A stretch of DNA of 64,000 nt from Beijerinckiaceae bacterium RH AL1 (GTDB lineage: Bacteria; Pseudomonadota; Alphaproteobacteria; Rhizobiales; Beijerinckiaceae): NCBI GenBank assembly GCA_901457705.2, contig LR590083.2, positions 1,736,597 through 1,800,596 of the forward strand, read 5' to 3'. The notes under the pieces are model-generated. The model saw only the letters and a program-made list of their open reading frames with translations, did not search any database and was not told the origin of the DNA. Made by a program: the position numbers and the translations under genes. Shown here piece after piece: positions 17,204 to 25,319 of this stretch (its first letter is position 1; every line of letters begins with the position of its first letter).

Positions 17204-18094
17204 ATGGCCGACCGCCTCGAGAGCATGGCCGTCTTCGCCAAGGCGGCGGAGCTCGGCTCCTTCACCAAGGCCGCGGCGGCGCTCGGGCTCACCTCGCAGA
17301 TGGTCGGGCGCCACGTCGCCGAGCTGGAGGCGCGGCTCGGCGTCGAGCTGATCCGCCGCACCACGCGCCGGCACAGTCTCACCGCGATCGGCGAAGTTTT
17401 TCACCAGCGCTGCCGCGCCATCCTCGCCGAGGTCGAGGCGGCAGAAGGGCTCGCGCACGAGCTGGGCCGCACGCCGCGCGGCCGGCTGCGTGTCAACGCG
17501 CCCGTCGCCTTCGGGGCCCTGTGCCTCGCGCCGGTCGTCGGCGATTTTCTGCGCGCCTATCCCGGCGTCGATGTCGAGCTGACGCTCGACGACCGCTACG
17601 TCGATCTCGTTGAGGAGGGTTTCGACGTCGTCCTGCGCATGGGCCGGCTCAAGGATTCCTCGCTGCATGCCCGCGCGGTGGCGCCTGCCCGGCTCGTGAC
17701 GGCGGCGGCGCCGGCCTATCTCGCGCGGGAGGGCACGCCCGCCGCGCCCGCCGACCTCGCCGCGCACGCCTGCCTTGTGTTCATCTACTCGACCGGCGTC
17801 GTCGGCCACGAATGGCGGCTGGCGCGCGGCAACGAGAGCGTCGTCGTCGAAGTCGCCTCGCGCCTGCGCAGCAGCGATTCCCGCATTCTCCTTTCCGCCG
17901 CGCTGGCCGGCGACGGCGTCCTCCTGCAGGCCGAGCGCGTCCTGCGCCCGCATGTCGAGGCCGGCCAGCTCGTCCGAGTCCTGCCGGAGTGGACGGGGCA
18001 GGAGCGGTCGCTCCACCTCGTCTACTCGCCGAGCCGGCTGCAGACGCTGCGGCTGCGGGCCTTCGTGGAGTTCGTGGCGAGGGCGCTGGGGTAG
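17204..18094 (+). CDS. LysR-family transcriptional regulator
   Basis: 296 residues. The N-terminal winged helix (MAVFAKAAELGSFTKAAAAL, GLTSQMVGRHVAELEARLGV) and effector-binding domain (RGRLRVNAPVAFG) match the CrgA/DhcR-like LysR branch. It is transcribed away from the dehydrogenase at 16097-17110 over a 93-base gap, so it most likely controls that gene and itself. The inducer is unknown. Confidence 0.93.
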   Translation: MADRLESMAVFAKAAELGSFTKAAAALGLTSQMVGRHVAELEARLGVELIRRTTRRHSLTAIGEVFHQRCRAILAEVEAAEGLAHELGRTPRGRLRVNAPVAFGALCLAPVVGDFLRAYPGVDVELTLDDRYVDLVEEGFDVVLRMGRLKDSSLHARAVAPARLVTAAAPAYLAREGTPAAPADLAAHACLVFIYSTGVVGHEWRLARGNESVVVEVASRLRSSDSRILLSAALAGDGVLLQAERVLRPHVEAGQLVRVLPEWTGQERSLHLVYSPSRLQTLRLRAFVEFVARALG

Positions 18095-18137
18095 TGGGGG
18101 CAATCGACGGCGCGGCGCCGACCGCCGCCGCACACTC

Positions 18138-18515
18138 TCACAGGTGGTCTCGAACCCATTGCGTGAAGCCGGCTTCGTCGATTTCGCCGGCCGCCAAGGC
18201 AAGCATGCTCGCCGTCGCCAGTGCCGGCTCGACGCGAAAGGCCACGCCGTTCAGCCCGAGAAAAACCAGGAAGGCGGCGAAGGCGACGCGCTTGTTGCCA
18301 TCGACGAAGGGATGGTTGCGCGCGATCCCGAACGCGTAGCTCGCCGCCAGCGACGCGAGGTCGTCGTCGCCGTAGGCAAACTTGTTAAGCGGGCGCGCCA
18401 GAGCCGATTCGAGCAGGCCCCGGTCGCGGATGCCGTCCGGGCCGCCGAACAGCGCGAGCTGCTCGCTGTGGATGTCGACGACGAGATCCACGGAGAGCCA
18501 GATCGGCTCGGTCAT
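18138..18515 (-). CDS. doc: death-on-curing (Doc/Fic family) toxin
   Basis: 125 residues. The Fic-type catalytic motif reads NHPFVDGNKRVAF, close to the consensus HPFxxGNKR of Doc toxins, which phosphorylate EF-Tu. SEQLALFGGPDGIRDRGLLE and LESALARPLNKFAYGD are also conserved in Doc. The start (18515) overlaps the antitoxin stop by four bases. It is partnered with an AbrB-type antitoxin rather than Phd, a pairing that is common in alphaproteobacteria. Confidence 0.94.
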   Translation of the reverse strand: MTEPIWLSVDLVVDIHSEQLALFGGPDGIRDRGLLESALARPLNKFAYGDDDLASLAASYAFGIARNHPFVDGNKRVAFAAFLVFLGLNGVAFRVEPALATASMLALAAGEIDEAGFTQWVRDHL

Positions 18516-18769
18516 TTGGCGAGGGCCTTGAAGGTCTCCGCATAGTCGCGGAAGGCCTGCCGGGCGATCTCGAGGCCCTTCGCGTGGGTCGGGTCGTAGG
18601 GGCTCAGCTTGAGGCCGCGCTCGGTCTGTTCGACGACATGCAGCTTGTCGCCCTCCTGCAGCCTGAGGCGTGCAAGCATCTCCTTCGGTAGGATGAAGCC
18701 CAGCGAGTTGCCGATCTTGCGCACTTGCAGGACCTCGCCGATGCCATCCGTGGCCTCGCTCGTCGTCAT
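18512..18769 (-). CDS. AbrB/MazE/SpoVT-fold antitoxin
   Basis: 85 residues. The swapped-hairpin DNA-binding pattern is clear: LQVRKIGNSLGFILPKEMLA, then LRLQEGDKLHVVEQTERGL. The C-terminal helix (LEIARQAFRDYAETFKALAK) should bind the Doc toxin. It has GGAG eight bases upstream and a perfect palindrome just before that, expected to be its own operator. Confidence 0.92.
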   Translation of the reverse strand: MTTSEATDGIGEVLQVRKIGNSLGFILPKEMLARLRLQEGDKLHVVEQTERGLKLSPYDPTHAKGLEIARQAFRDYAETFKALAK

Positions 18770-18781
18770 GGCTCTGTCTCC

Positions 18782-18800
18782 GTTTTACATTTTGTAAAAC
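18782..18800. promoter_or_regulatory. palindromic operator of the abrB-doc toxin-antitoxin operon
   Basis: GTTTTACATTTTGTAAAAC is a perfect dyad, with 8-base arms around TTT, in otherwise GC-rich DNA. It abuts the ribosome-binding site of the antitoxin gene on the leftward strand. Antitoxins of this class bind such palindromes over their own promoter, so autoregulation is the natural reading. It also lies about 100 bases upstream of serS on the other strand. Confidence 0.75.
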
Positions 18801-18902
18801 GATAGGGATTGGGGTGCAACGGCGCGCGTCCCAACGCCTTTCACCGGCGCGCCGCCTGTGCCAAGAGGGGCGCGCCACGCCCACCGGGACTCACTGCCGC
18901 CC

Positions 18903-20206
<1,304 letters not shown>

Positions 20207-20229
20207 ACCCACGAAGCGAGGGTGTGCCA

Positions 20230-20445
20230 ATGACCCGTGGCGACGAGGTGATCCCTCCTTCCGATCAGCAGGGGCTCGTCGGAACGTGGCGTCGCTTCGG
20301 CGACGTCGGGCCGGTCTATGAAATCCTGGGCTTCGATCATCGCGACGCCGACGGGGACTGGTTCATGCAGATCCGTGTCCTCGAGAGTGGCGAGGTCGTC
20401 GCCTACAGGCTTGCCGACGTGCTGGCCGACCCGAACGAGACCTGA
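20230..20445 (+). CDS. small DUF5397-like protein, probable antitoxin partner of VapD
   Basis: 71 residues: QGLVGTWRRFGDVGPVYEIL followed by WFMQIRVLESGEVVAYRLAD and an acidic end. This matches my memory of the DUF5397 family, found directly upstream of VapD in Proteobacteria. Its stop and the vapD start overlap (TGATG), as in antitoxin-toxin pairs. The antitoxin role is inferred from arrangement. It lies 23 bases after serS. Confidence 0.65.
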   Translation: MTRGDEVIPPSDQQGLVGTWRRFGDVGPVYEILGFDHRDADGDWFMQIRVLESGEVVAYRLADVLADPNET

Positions 20446-20723
20446 TGTTCGCCATCGCCTTCGATCTCGTCGTCGCCGAGACGGCTCGCCAGCATCCCAA
20501 GAGCGTCTCGCAGGCGTATGCGGACATCGGCGCGCGCCTCGCGGAATTCGGATTCGACCGCGTGCAGGGCAGTCTTTACATCGGCGAGTCGGAGGATTTG
20601 GCCAATCTTTTCGCGGCCATCATGGCGCTCAAGGCTCTCCCGTGGCTGCCGCCCTCGGTACGCGACATCAGGGCGTTCCGCGTCGAGCAATGGTCCGACT
20701 TCACCAAGCTGGTCAAAAGCTGA
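20445..20723 (+). CDS. vapD: VapD-family endoribonuclease toxin
   Basis: 92 residues, the usual VapD length. MFAIAFDLVVAETARQHPKS carries the conserved Asp near residue 7, and FGFDRVQGSLYIGES and LPWLPPSVRDIRAFRVEQW are VapD hallmarks. VapD has a Cas2-like ferredoxin fold and cleaves mRNA in Haemophilus and Helicobacter. It is coupled to the small gene upstream and sits between serS and surE, which are normally neighbours in this class. Confidence 0.88.
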   Translation: MFAIAFDLVVAETARQHPKSVSQAYADIGARLAEFGFDRVQGSLYIGESEDLANLFAAIMALKALPWLPPSVRDIRAFRVEQWSDFTKLVKS

Positions 20724-20746
20724 GCCAAAGCGAGATATCGACCGAG

Positions 20747-21529
20747 ATGCGAATCCTCATCACCAACGACGACGGCATCCATGCGCCGGGGCTCGACGTG
20801 CTCGAGCGGATCGCGCGGCAGATCTCCGACGACATCCTCGTCGTGGCGCCGGAGATGGACCAGTCCGGCGTCGCGCACTCCCTGTCGGTCAACGACCCGC
20901 TGCGGCTGCGCAAGGTCAACGAGACGCGCTACGCGGTGAAGGGCACGCCGACCGATTGCGTCATCATGGGGCTGAAACACATCGTCGCCGACGAAAAGGT
21001 CGACCTCGTGCTGTCGGGCGTGAACTCCGGCCAGAACGTCGCCGAGGACGTCACCTATTCCGGCACGATCGCCGGCGCGATCGAAGGCACGATCCTCGGC
21101 ATCCCGTCGATCGCGCTGTCGCAGGCCTACGGCAACCACGCCTACGGCGGCACCGGCGGGCGCGAGGGCATTCGCTGGGACTGCGCGGAGGCGCACGGCG
21201 CCGCGGTCGTCCGCAAGATCCTGGACGCCGGGTTCGACGCCGACATCGTCGTCAACGTTAACTTCCCGCCGTGCCCGGCCGAGGCGGTGAAGGGCATCGC
21301 CGCGACCGTGCAGGGCCGCCGCGACGCGCAGATCGTGCGCATCGACCCGCGCACCGACGGGCGCGGCAACCCGTACTACTGGATCGCCTTCGGGCGGAAG
21401 ACCTACGAGGTCGGCACCGGCACCGACCTCGAGGCGCTGTCGCAGCTGAAGATCTCGGTGACGCCGTTGAAGCTCGACCTCACGGATGAGCCGACGGTGA
21501 CGCGCTTTGCGCAAGCCCTCGCCACCTGA
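20747..21529 (+). CDS. surE: 5'/3'-nucleotidase SurE
   Basis: 260 residues from ATG 20747. The metal site MRILITNDDGIHAPGLDVLE, then APEMDQSGVAHSLS, and LVLSGVNSGQNVAEDVTYSG are family hallmarks. SurE dephosphorylates nucleoside monophosphates and polyphosphate. The next gene, pcm, begins inside its last codons, the standard surE-pcm operon. A longer frame upstream passes through vapD and is not coding. Confidence 0.96.
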   Translation: MRILITNDDGIHAPGLDVLERIARQISDDILVVAPEMDQSGVAHSLSVNDPLRLRKVNETRYAVKGTPTDCVIMGLKHIVADEKVDLVLSGVNSGQNVAEDVTYSGTIAGAIEGTILGIPSIALSQAYGNHAYGGTGGREGIRWDCAEAHGAAVVRKILDAGFDADIVVNVNFPPCPAEAVKGIAATVQGRRDAQIVRIDPRTDGRGNPYYWIAFGRKTYEVGTGTDLEALSQLKISVTPLKLDLTDEPTVTRFAQALAT

Positions 21530-22220
21530 TCCGGCGCTCGACGCGCTCGCCGCCCGCGCGCACGACGCCGACCTCGCCGACGACGCCGCGGAGGCGAAGG
21601 CCGCCTTCCACCTGCGCATGCGGGCGCGCGGCATCCAAGACATCCGCGTGCTGCGCGCCTTCGAGCTGGTGCCGCGCCAGGCCTTCGTCCCACATCGCTA
21701 CCTCGATCTCGCCCAGCGCGACCTCGCGCTGCCGATCGGCTGCGGCCAGACCCTGCCCGAGCCCTGGCTCGTCGCGCGGCTGATCGAGGCGGCGAAGATC
21801 GAGCGCAAGCACCGGGTGCTCGAGATCGGCGCCGGCACCGGCTACGCGACGGCGATCCTCTCGCACCTCGCCGCCGACGTGATCTCGCTCGAGCGCTACC
21901 AGAGCCTCGCCATCGCGGCGCAGGCGCGGCTCGAGGCGCAGGGCATCGAGAACGCCGCCGTCGTGTGGGGCGACGGGCTGGCGCTGCCCGCCTCGCTCGA
22001 CCCTGTCGACCGGATCATCGCCCACGGCCTCGTCGACCCGGTGCCGGACTCGCTGACCGACCGCCTCGCCGAGGGCGGCATCCTGGTCTGCGCGCGGCCG
22101 GCGGCGGTAGGCCAGGCGGTGACGCGGGTCGCCAAGGGGCCGGACGGCGCGCTCGCCTGGACCGCGCTTGGCCCCTGCCAGCTGCAGGCGCTGCAGCCCG
22201 GGCTGGCGGCGACGCTGTAA
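21507..22220 (+). CDS. pcm: protein-L-isoaspartate O-methyltransferase
   Basis: 237 residues from a TTG start that overlaps surE by 23 bases. The SAM-binding motif is VLEIGAGTGYATAILSHLAA. QRDLALPIGCGQTLPEPWLV is the PCMT motif, with Gln-Thr replacing the more usual Gln-Thr-Ile-Ser. It repairs isoaspartyl residues in aged proteins. No M23-type lipoprotein gene follows, although one often does in this class. Confidence 0.93.
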   Translation: MRKPSPPDPALDALAARAHDADLADDAAEAKAAFHLRMRARGIQDIRVLRAFELVPRQAFVPHRYLDLAQRDLALPIGCGQTLPEPWLVARLIEAAKIERKHRVLEIGAGTGYATAILSHLAADVISLERYQSLAIAAQARLEAQGIENAAVVWGDGLALPASLDPVDRIIAHGLVDPVPDSLTDRLAEGGILVCARPAAVGQAVTRVAKGPDGALAWTALGPCQLQALQPGLAATL

Positions 22221-22336
22221 GCGCGGCGGCACGCGGGCGCGCCATCAACCTTACTTAGGTTAAATCCTTGTCAGGATCATGGATTTGGTTTGGCCTGGCA
22301 CTAAGTCGGGGTCATCCAACGACTTGGAGAAGACAC

Positions 22337-22570
22337 ATGCGTTTTTGTTCGATGATTGCTGCCGCAACGCTGGGCCTCGGCCTCGCCGGAACCGCCCAGG
22401 CCGCGCCGACCGCCTCGCTGCAGAGCGCCGTCGACGTCGGCCCCGCCCCGCAGATCGAGCTGGTGCGCGGCGGCTGCGGCTTCGGCGAGCACCGTACCTA
22501 CTCGGGCTACTGCCGCTACAACCACGGCTGGCGCGGCCGCGTCCGCTACCGGCACAACCACTGGTACTGA
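22337..22570 (+). CDS. small secreted GCG-motif protein
   Basis: 77 residues from ATG 22337, with GGAGAAG upstream. Signal peptide MRFCSMIAAATLGLGLAGTA, cleaved near AQA. The short mature domain has RGGCGFGEHRTYSGYCR, a two-cysteine motif typical of a family of tiny secreted proteins in Hyphomicrobiales, then a basic His/Tyr/Trp-rich end (WRGRVRYRHNHWY). Function is unknown. It converges on the Atm1-type exporter. Confidence 0.75.
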   Translation: MRFCSMIAAATLGLGLAGTAQAAPTASLQSAVDVGPAPQIELVRGGCGFGEHRTYSGYCRYNHGWRGRVRYRHNHWY

Positions 22571-22585
22571 GCTTACGGTCTCGCG

Positions 22586-22609
22586 GGAGCGGCGCCTCGC
22601 CGCCGCTCC
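22586..22609. terminator. hairpin between convergent genes, probable bidirectional terminator
   Basis: GGAGCGGCG (22586-22594) pairs perfectly with CGCCGCTCC (22601-22609) around a six-base loop. It lies 15 bases after the stop of the small secreted gene and touches the stop of the leftward exporter gene. There is no strong T-run on either side, so intrinsic termination is plausible but unproven. Confidence 0.45.
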
Positions 22610-24559
22610 TTACTCCCCCGCCACCCGGTCCCAGCCTTCCAGCAGCGCAGCGCGCTCGCGGTCGTCGGGCCGCACACCATCCTCTTCGAGCGCGCGGCGC
22701 AGCGTCGCCTCGGCCTCGTCGACCTGGTGCTGGCGGTCCCACATGGCGGCGTAGATGCCGCGGCGGGCGAGAAGGCCCTCGTGGGTGCCGCGCTCGGCGA
22801 TGCGGCCGTGGTCGAGCACGATGATCTCGTCGGCGCCGACGATCGTCGACAGCCGGTGGGCGATGACCAGCGTCGTGCGGCCCTTCGCGACCTGCTCGAG
22901 CGAGGCCTGGATCTCGCGCTCGGTGAACGAGTCCAGGGCCGACGTCGCCTCGTCGAGGATGAGGATCGGCGGCGCCTTCAGGATGGTGCGGGCGATCGCC
23001 ACGCGCTGCTTCTCGCCGCCCGACAGCTTCAGCCCGCGCTCGCCGACCTGGGCGCCGTAGCCGCCCGGCGCGATCTCGATGAACTGGTCGATCTGGGCAA
23101 GCCGCGCCGCATCGCGCACCGCCGCATCCGTCGCGTCCCAGCGGCCGTAGCGGATGTTGTAGGCGATGGTGTCGTTGAAGAGCACGGTGTCCTGCGGCAC
23201 CATGCCGATCTTCTCGCGTAGCGAGGCCTGGGTAACGCCGGCGATGTCCTGCCCGTCGATGAGGATGCGGCCGGACGTCGGCTCGTAGAAGCGGAAGAGC
23301 AGGCGCGAGATCGTCGACTTGCCGGCGCCCGACGGGCCGACGATCGCCAGCGTCTTGCCGGGCGCGACGTCGAAGGAGATGCCGCGCAGGATCGGCCGCT
23401 CGCCGTCGTAGGAGAAGCGCACGTCCTCGAACCTGACGTGGCCGTGCTCGACGACCAGCGGCGCGGCGCCGGGGCGGTCCTCGATCTCCGCGTTCTGCGA
23501 CAGGAGGTCGAACATCTTCTCGATGTCGATCGTCGCCTGCTTCACCTCGCGATAGACCATGCCCATGAAGTTCAAGGGCTGGAAGAGCTGGATCATCATC
23601 GCGTTGACGAGCACGAAGTCGCCGATCGAATGCGTGCCGGCGCGGATGCCCGCGATCGACATCATCATCACCGCCGTCATGCCGATCGTGAAGATCACGG
23701 TCTGCCCGGCGTTGAGCACGGTCAGCGAGACGTAGGTCTGGATCGAGGTGCGCTCGTAGCGCTCCATCGAGCGGTCGTAGCGCTCGGCCTCGCGGCGCTC
23801 GGCGCCAAAGTACTTCACCGTCTCGTAGTTGAGCAGCGAGTCGATCGCCTTGGTGTTGGCGTCGGTGTCGCTCTCGTTCATCGAGCGGCGGATGCCCATG
23901 CGCCAGTTCGTCGCGACAAAGGTCCAGGCGAGGTAGATCGCGATCATGCCGAAGACGACGGCGACGTAGGCGGCGTCGAACTGCACGAACAGCACGCCCA
24001 GGATCAGCGCGAACTCGATCGCCGTCGGCACGGCTGTCAGCATGATGGTGCGCACGATCGTCTCGATGGCGTTGCGGCCGCGCTCGAGCACGCGCGTCAG
24101 GCCGCCGGTCTTGCGCTCGAGGTGGAAGCGCAGCGACAGGCCGTGCAGATGCACGAAGACTTCCTGCGCGAGGCGGCGCACGGCGTTCATGCCTACGGCC
24201 GCGAAAAGCGCGTCGCGGACCTGGGTCGAAAAGCCCATGACGATGCGCAGGCCGCCGTAGAGCGCCGTGAGCGCCATCGGCCCCCACAAGAGGCCGAGCA
24301 GTTCGTGACCGGCGGGGACGTGCGTGCGCGACTCGCGCGCCACCGCGTCCGTCGCCCACTTGAAGGCGAAGGGGACGCAGACGGTGATGAGCTTCGCGGC
24401 GATCATCAGCGCGAAGGCGAGATAGATGCGCCGCCGCAGGTCCGGCCGCTGGCTCGGCCAGACATAGGGCAGCAGCCCCCGCAGGACGCGGAACAGCGAG
24501 GCGTCGCGCTTACGTCTGTCGATCGCGCCGTCGAAGGGGGAGGGGGGTAGGGGAGGCAT
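22610..24559 (-). CDS. Atm1-type ABC exporter (fused membrane and ATPase domains)
   Basis: 649 residues. The N-terminal half has six membrane helices (for example IYLAFALMIAAKLITVCVPF) and the C-terminal half is a complete ATPase: Walker A GPSGAGKST, signature LSGGEKQR, Walker B ILILDEATSALD. GFSTQVRDALFAAVGMNAVR and NYETVKYFGAE are distinctive of the Atm1/HMT1 branch, whose characterised members export glutathione or glutathione-metal conjugates. It probably works as a homodimer. Heavy-metal or oxidative-stress roles are inferred from the family. Confidence 0.93.
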   Translation of the reverse strand: MPPLPPSPFDGAIDRRKRDASLFRVLRGLLPYVWPSQRPDLRRRIYLAFALMIAAKLITVCVPFAFKWATDAVARESRTHVPAGHELLGLLWGPMALTALYGGLRIVMGFSTQVRDALFAAVGMNAVRRLAQEVFVHLHGLSLRFHLERKTGGLTRVLERGRNAIETIVRTIMLTAVPTAIEFALILGVLFVQFDAAYVAVVFGMIAIYLAWTFVATNWRMGIRRSMNESDTDANTKAIDSLLNYETVKYFGAERREAERYDRSMERYERTSIQTYVSLTVLNAGQTVIFTIGMTAVMMMSIAGIRAGTHSIGDFVLVNAMMIQLFQPLNFMGMVYREVKQATIDIEKMFDLLSQNAEIEDRPGAAPLVVEHGHVRFEDVRFSYDGERPILRGISFDVAPGKTLAIVGPSGAGKSTISRLLFRFYEPTSGRILIDGQDIAGVTQASLREKIGMVPQDTVLFNDTIAYNIRYGRWDATDAAVRDAARLAQIDQFIEIAPGGYGAQVGERGLKLSGGEKQRVAIARTILKAPPILILDEATSALDSFTEREIQASLEQVAKGRTTLVIAHRLSTIVGADEIIVLDHGRIAERGTHEGLLARRGIYAAMWDRQHQVDEAEATLRRALEEDGVRPDDRERAALLEGWDRVAGE

Positions 24560-24627
24560 GTGACCGGGATATAGGGCGAAACGGCCCGTCCTGCATGTGG
24601 TGTCACACCGCGCACGCCTGCGGCCGA

Positions 24628-24852
24628 TCAGTCGGGGATCTTCAGCTCGTAAGGAGTGAGGTCGGAATGCTCGGCCAGAATCGGACGTATCGCCTCGAGA
24701 TACATCGCGCCCATGGTCTGCCCGATCATCGCTTTGATTCTCTTTATTTGATCTTCGGGCTCTGTCCCCGCCAAGCTACTTAGAAATGCATTTTGCTCGC
24801 TGCTGTGTCTGAGCAGCAGTTCCAATAGCCGTCGAGCCGTCTCATGTTTCAT
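24628..24852 (-). CDS. small hypothetical protein
   Basis: 74 residues from ATG 24852: MKHETARRLLELLLRHSSEQ then IKRIKAMIGQTMGAMYLEAI. It is mostly helical, with no signal peptide or cysteine. Codon use is less GC-biased than in the neighbours, suggesting recent acquisition. I do not recognise a family. It is divergent from the Phd-like antitoxin gene over 63 bases. Confidence 0.5.
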   Translation of the reverse strand: MKHETARRLLELLLRHSSEQNAFLSSLAGTEPEDQIKRIKAMIGQTMGAMYLEAIRPILAEHSDLTPYELKIPD

Positions 24853-24915
24853 CAGGCTACCCCCAGGCAATCGGAAACGCTGGGATCGCGAGGTGTTTAG
24901 CTAAGGACAGTGTTC

Positions 24916-25176
24916 ATGGCCATCGTGTCCATCCAAAATGCGAAGAGCAATCTGTCGAAGCTGATCGCCCGCGTCGAGGCTGGCGAGGACATCGTCATCG
25001 CGCGTGGAATGCGGCCGGTGGTTCGCCTGACGCTTGTTGCCCCGGCGAAGCGCAAGCTGACATTCGGCGCCATCAAAGGCGAGTACCCGGACATCCCGGC
25101 TTCGTTCTTCTTCGACGCGCTGCCGGAGGACGAGCTGAAGGCGTGGGAGGGCGAGCCTAAGGGTGCTGCTCGATAG
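24916..25176 (+). CDS. Phd/YefM-type antitoxin, toxin partner decayed
   Basis: 86 residues from ATG 24916 (a GTG at 24910 would add two). IVSIQNAKSNLSKLIARVEA, GEDIVIARGMRPVVRLTLVA is the Phd/YefM DNA-binding fold. The C-terminal part (YPDIPASFFFDALPEDELKAW) is the toxin-binding tail usual in Phd proteins paired with PIN toxins. The expected toxin gene starts in its last codons but is only a fragment, so this antitoxin appears to be orphaned. Confidence 0.85.
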   Translation: MAIVSIQNAKSNLSKLIARVEAGEDIVIARGMRPVVRLTLVAPAKRKLTFGAIKGEYPDIPASFFFDALPEDELKAWEGEPKGAAR

Positions 25177-25311
25177 CCCCGTCTTGGTTTGGTTCATCAC
25201 CGGACGTCCGCGGCGACGGCGTGGGACCACTAGGACCCATTCGATCGCATGCTCGCGGCAAAACGCGCGTCCTTTGGTGACAAAGGCGTCCCCCGTCGCC
25301 GAGGGACGCCT
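25162..25311 (+). pseudogene. remnant of a VapC-type PIN toxin
   Basis: GTG 25162 opens a frame reading VLLDSPVLVWFITG, the first strand of a PIN domain with its metal-binding Asp, overlapping the antitoxin stop as intact pairs do. About 80 codons of the middle are missing. Around 25228-25290 the family's C-terminal signature reappears as DPFDRMLAAK, preceded by an in-frame stop, then ARPLVTKA in a shifted frame. An internal deletion plus frameshift has destroyed the toxin. Confidence 0.7.
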
Positions 25312-25319
25312 GTCGTTGA

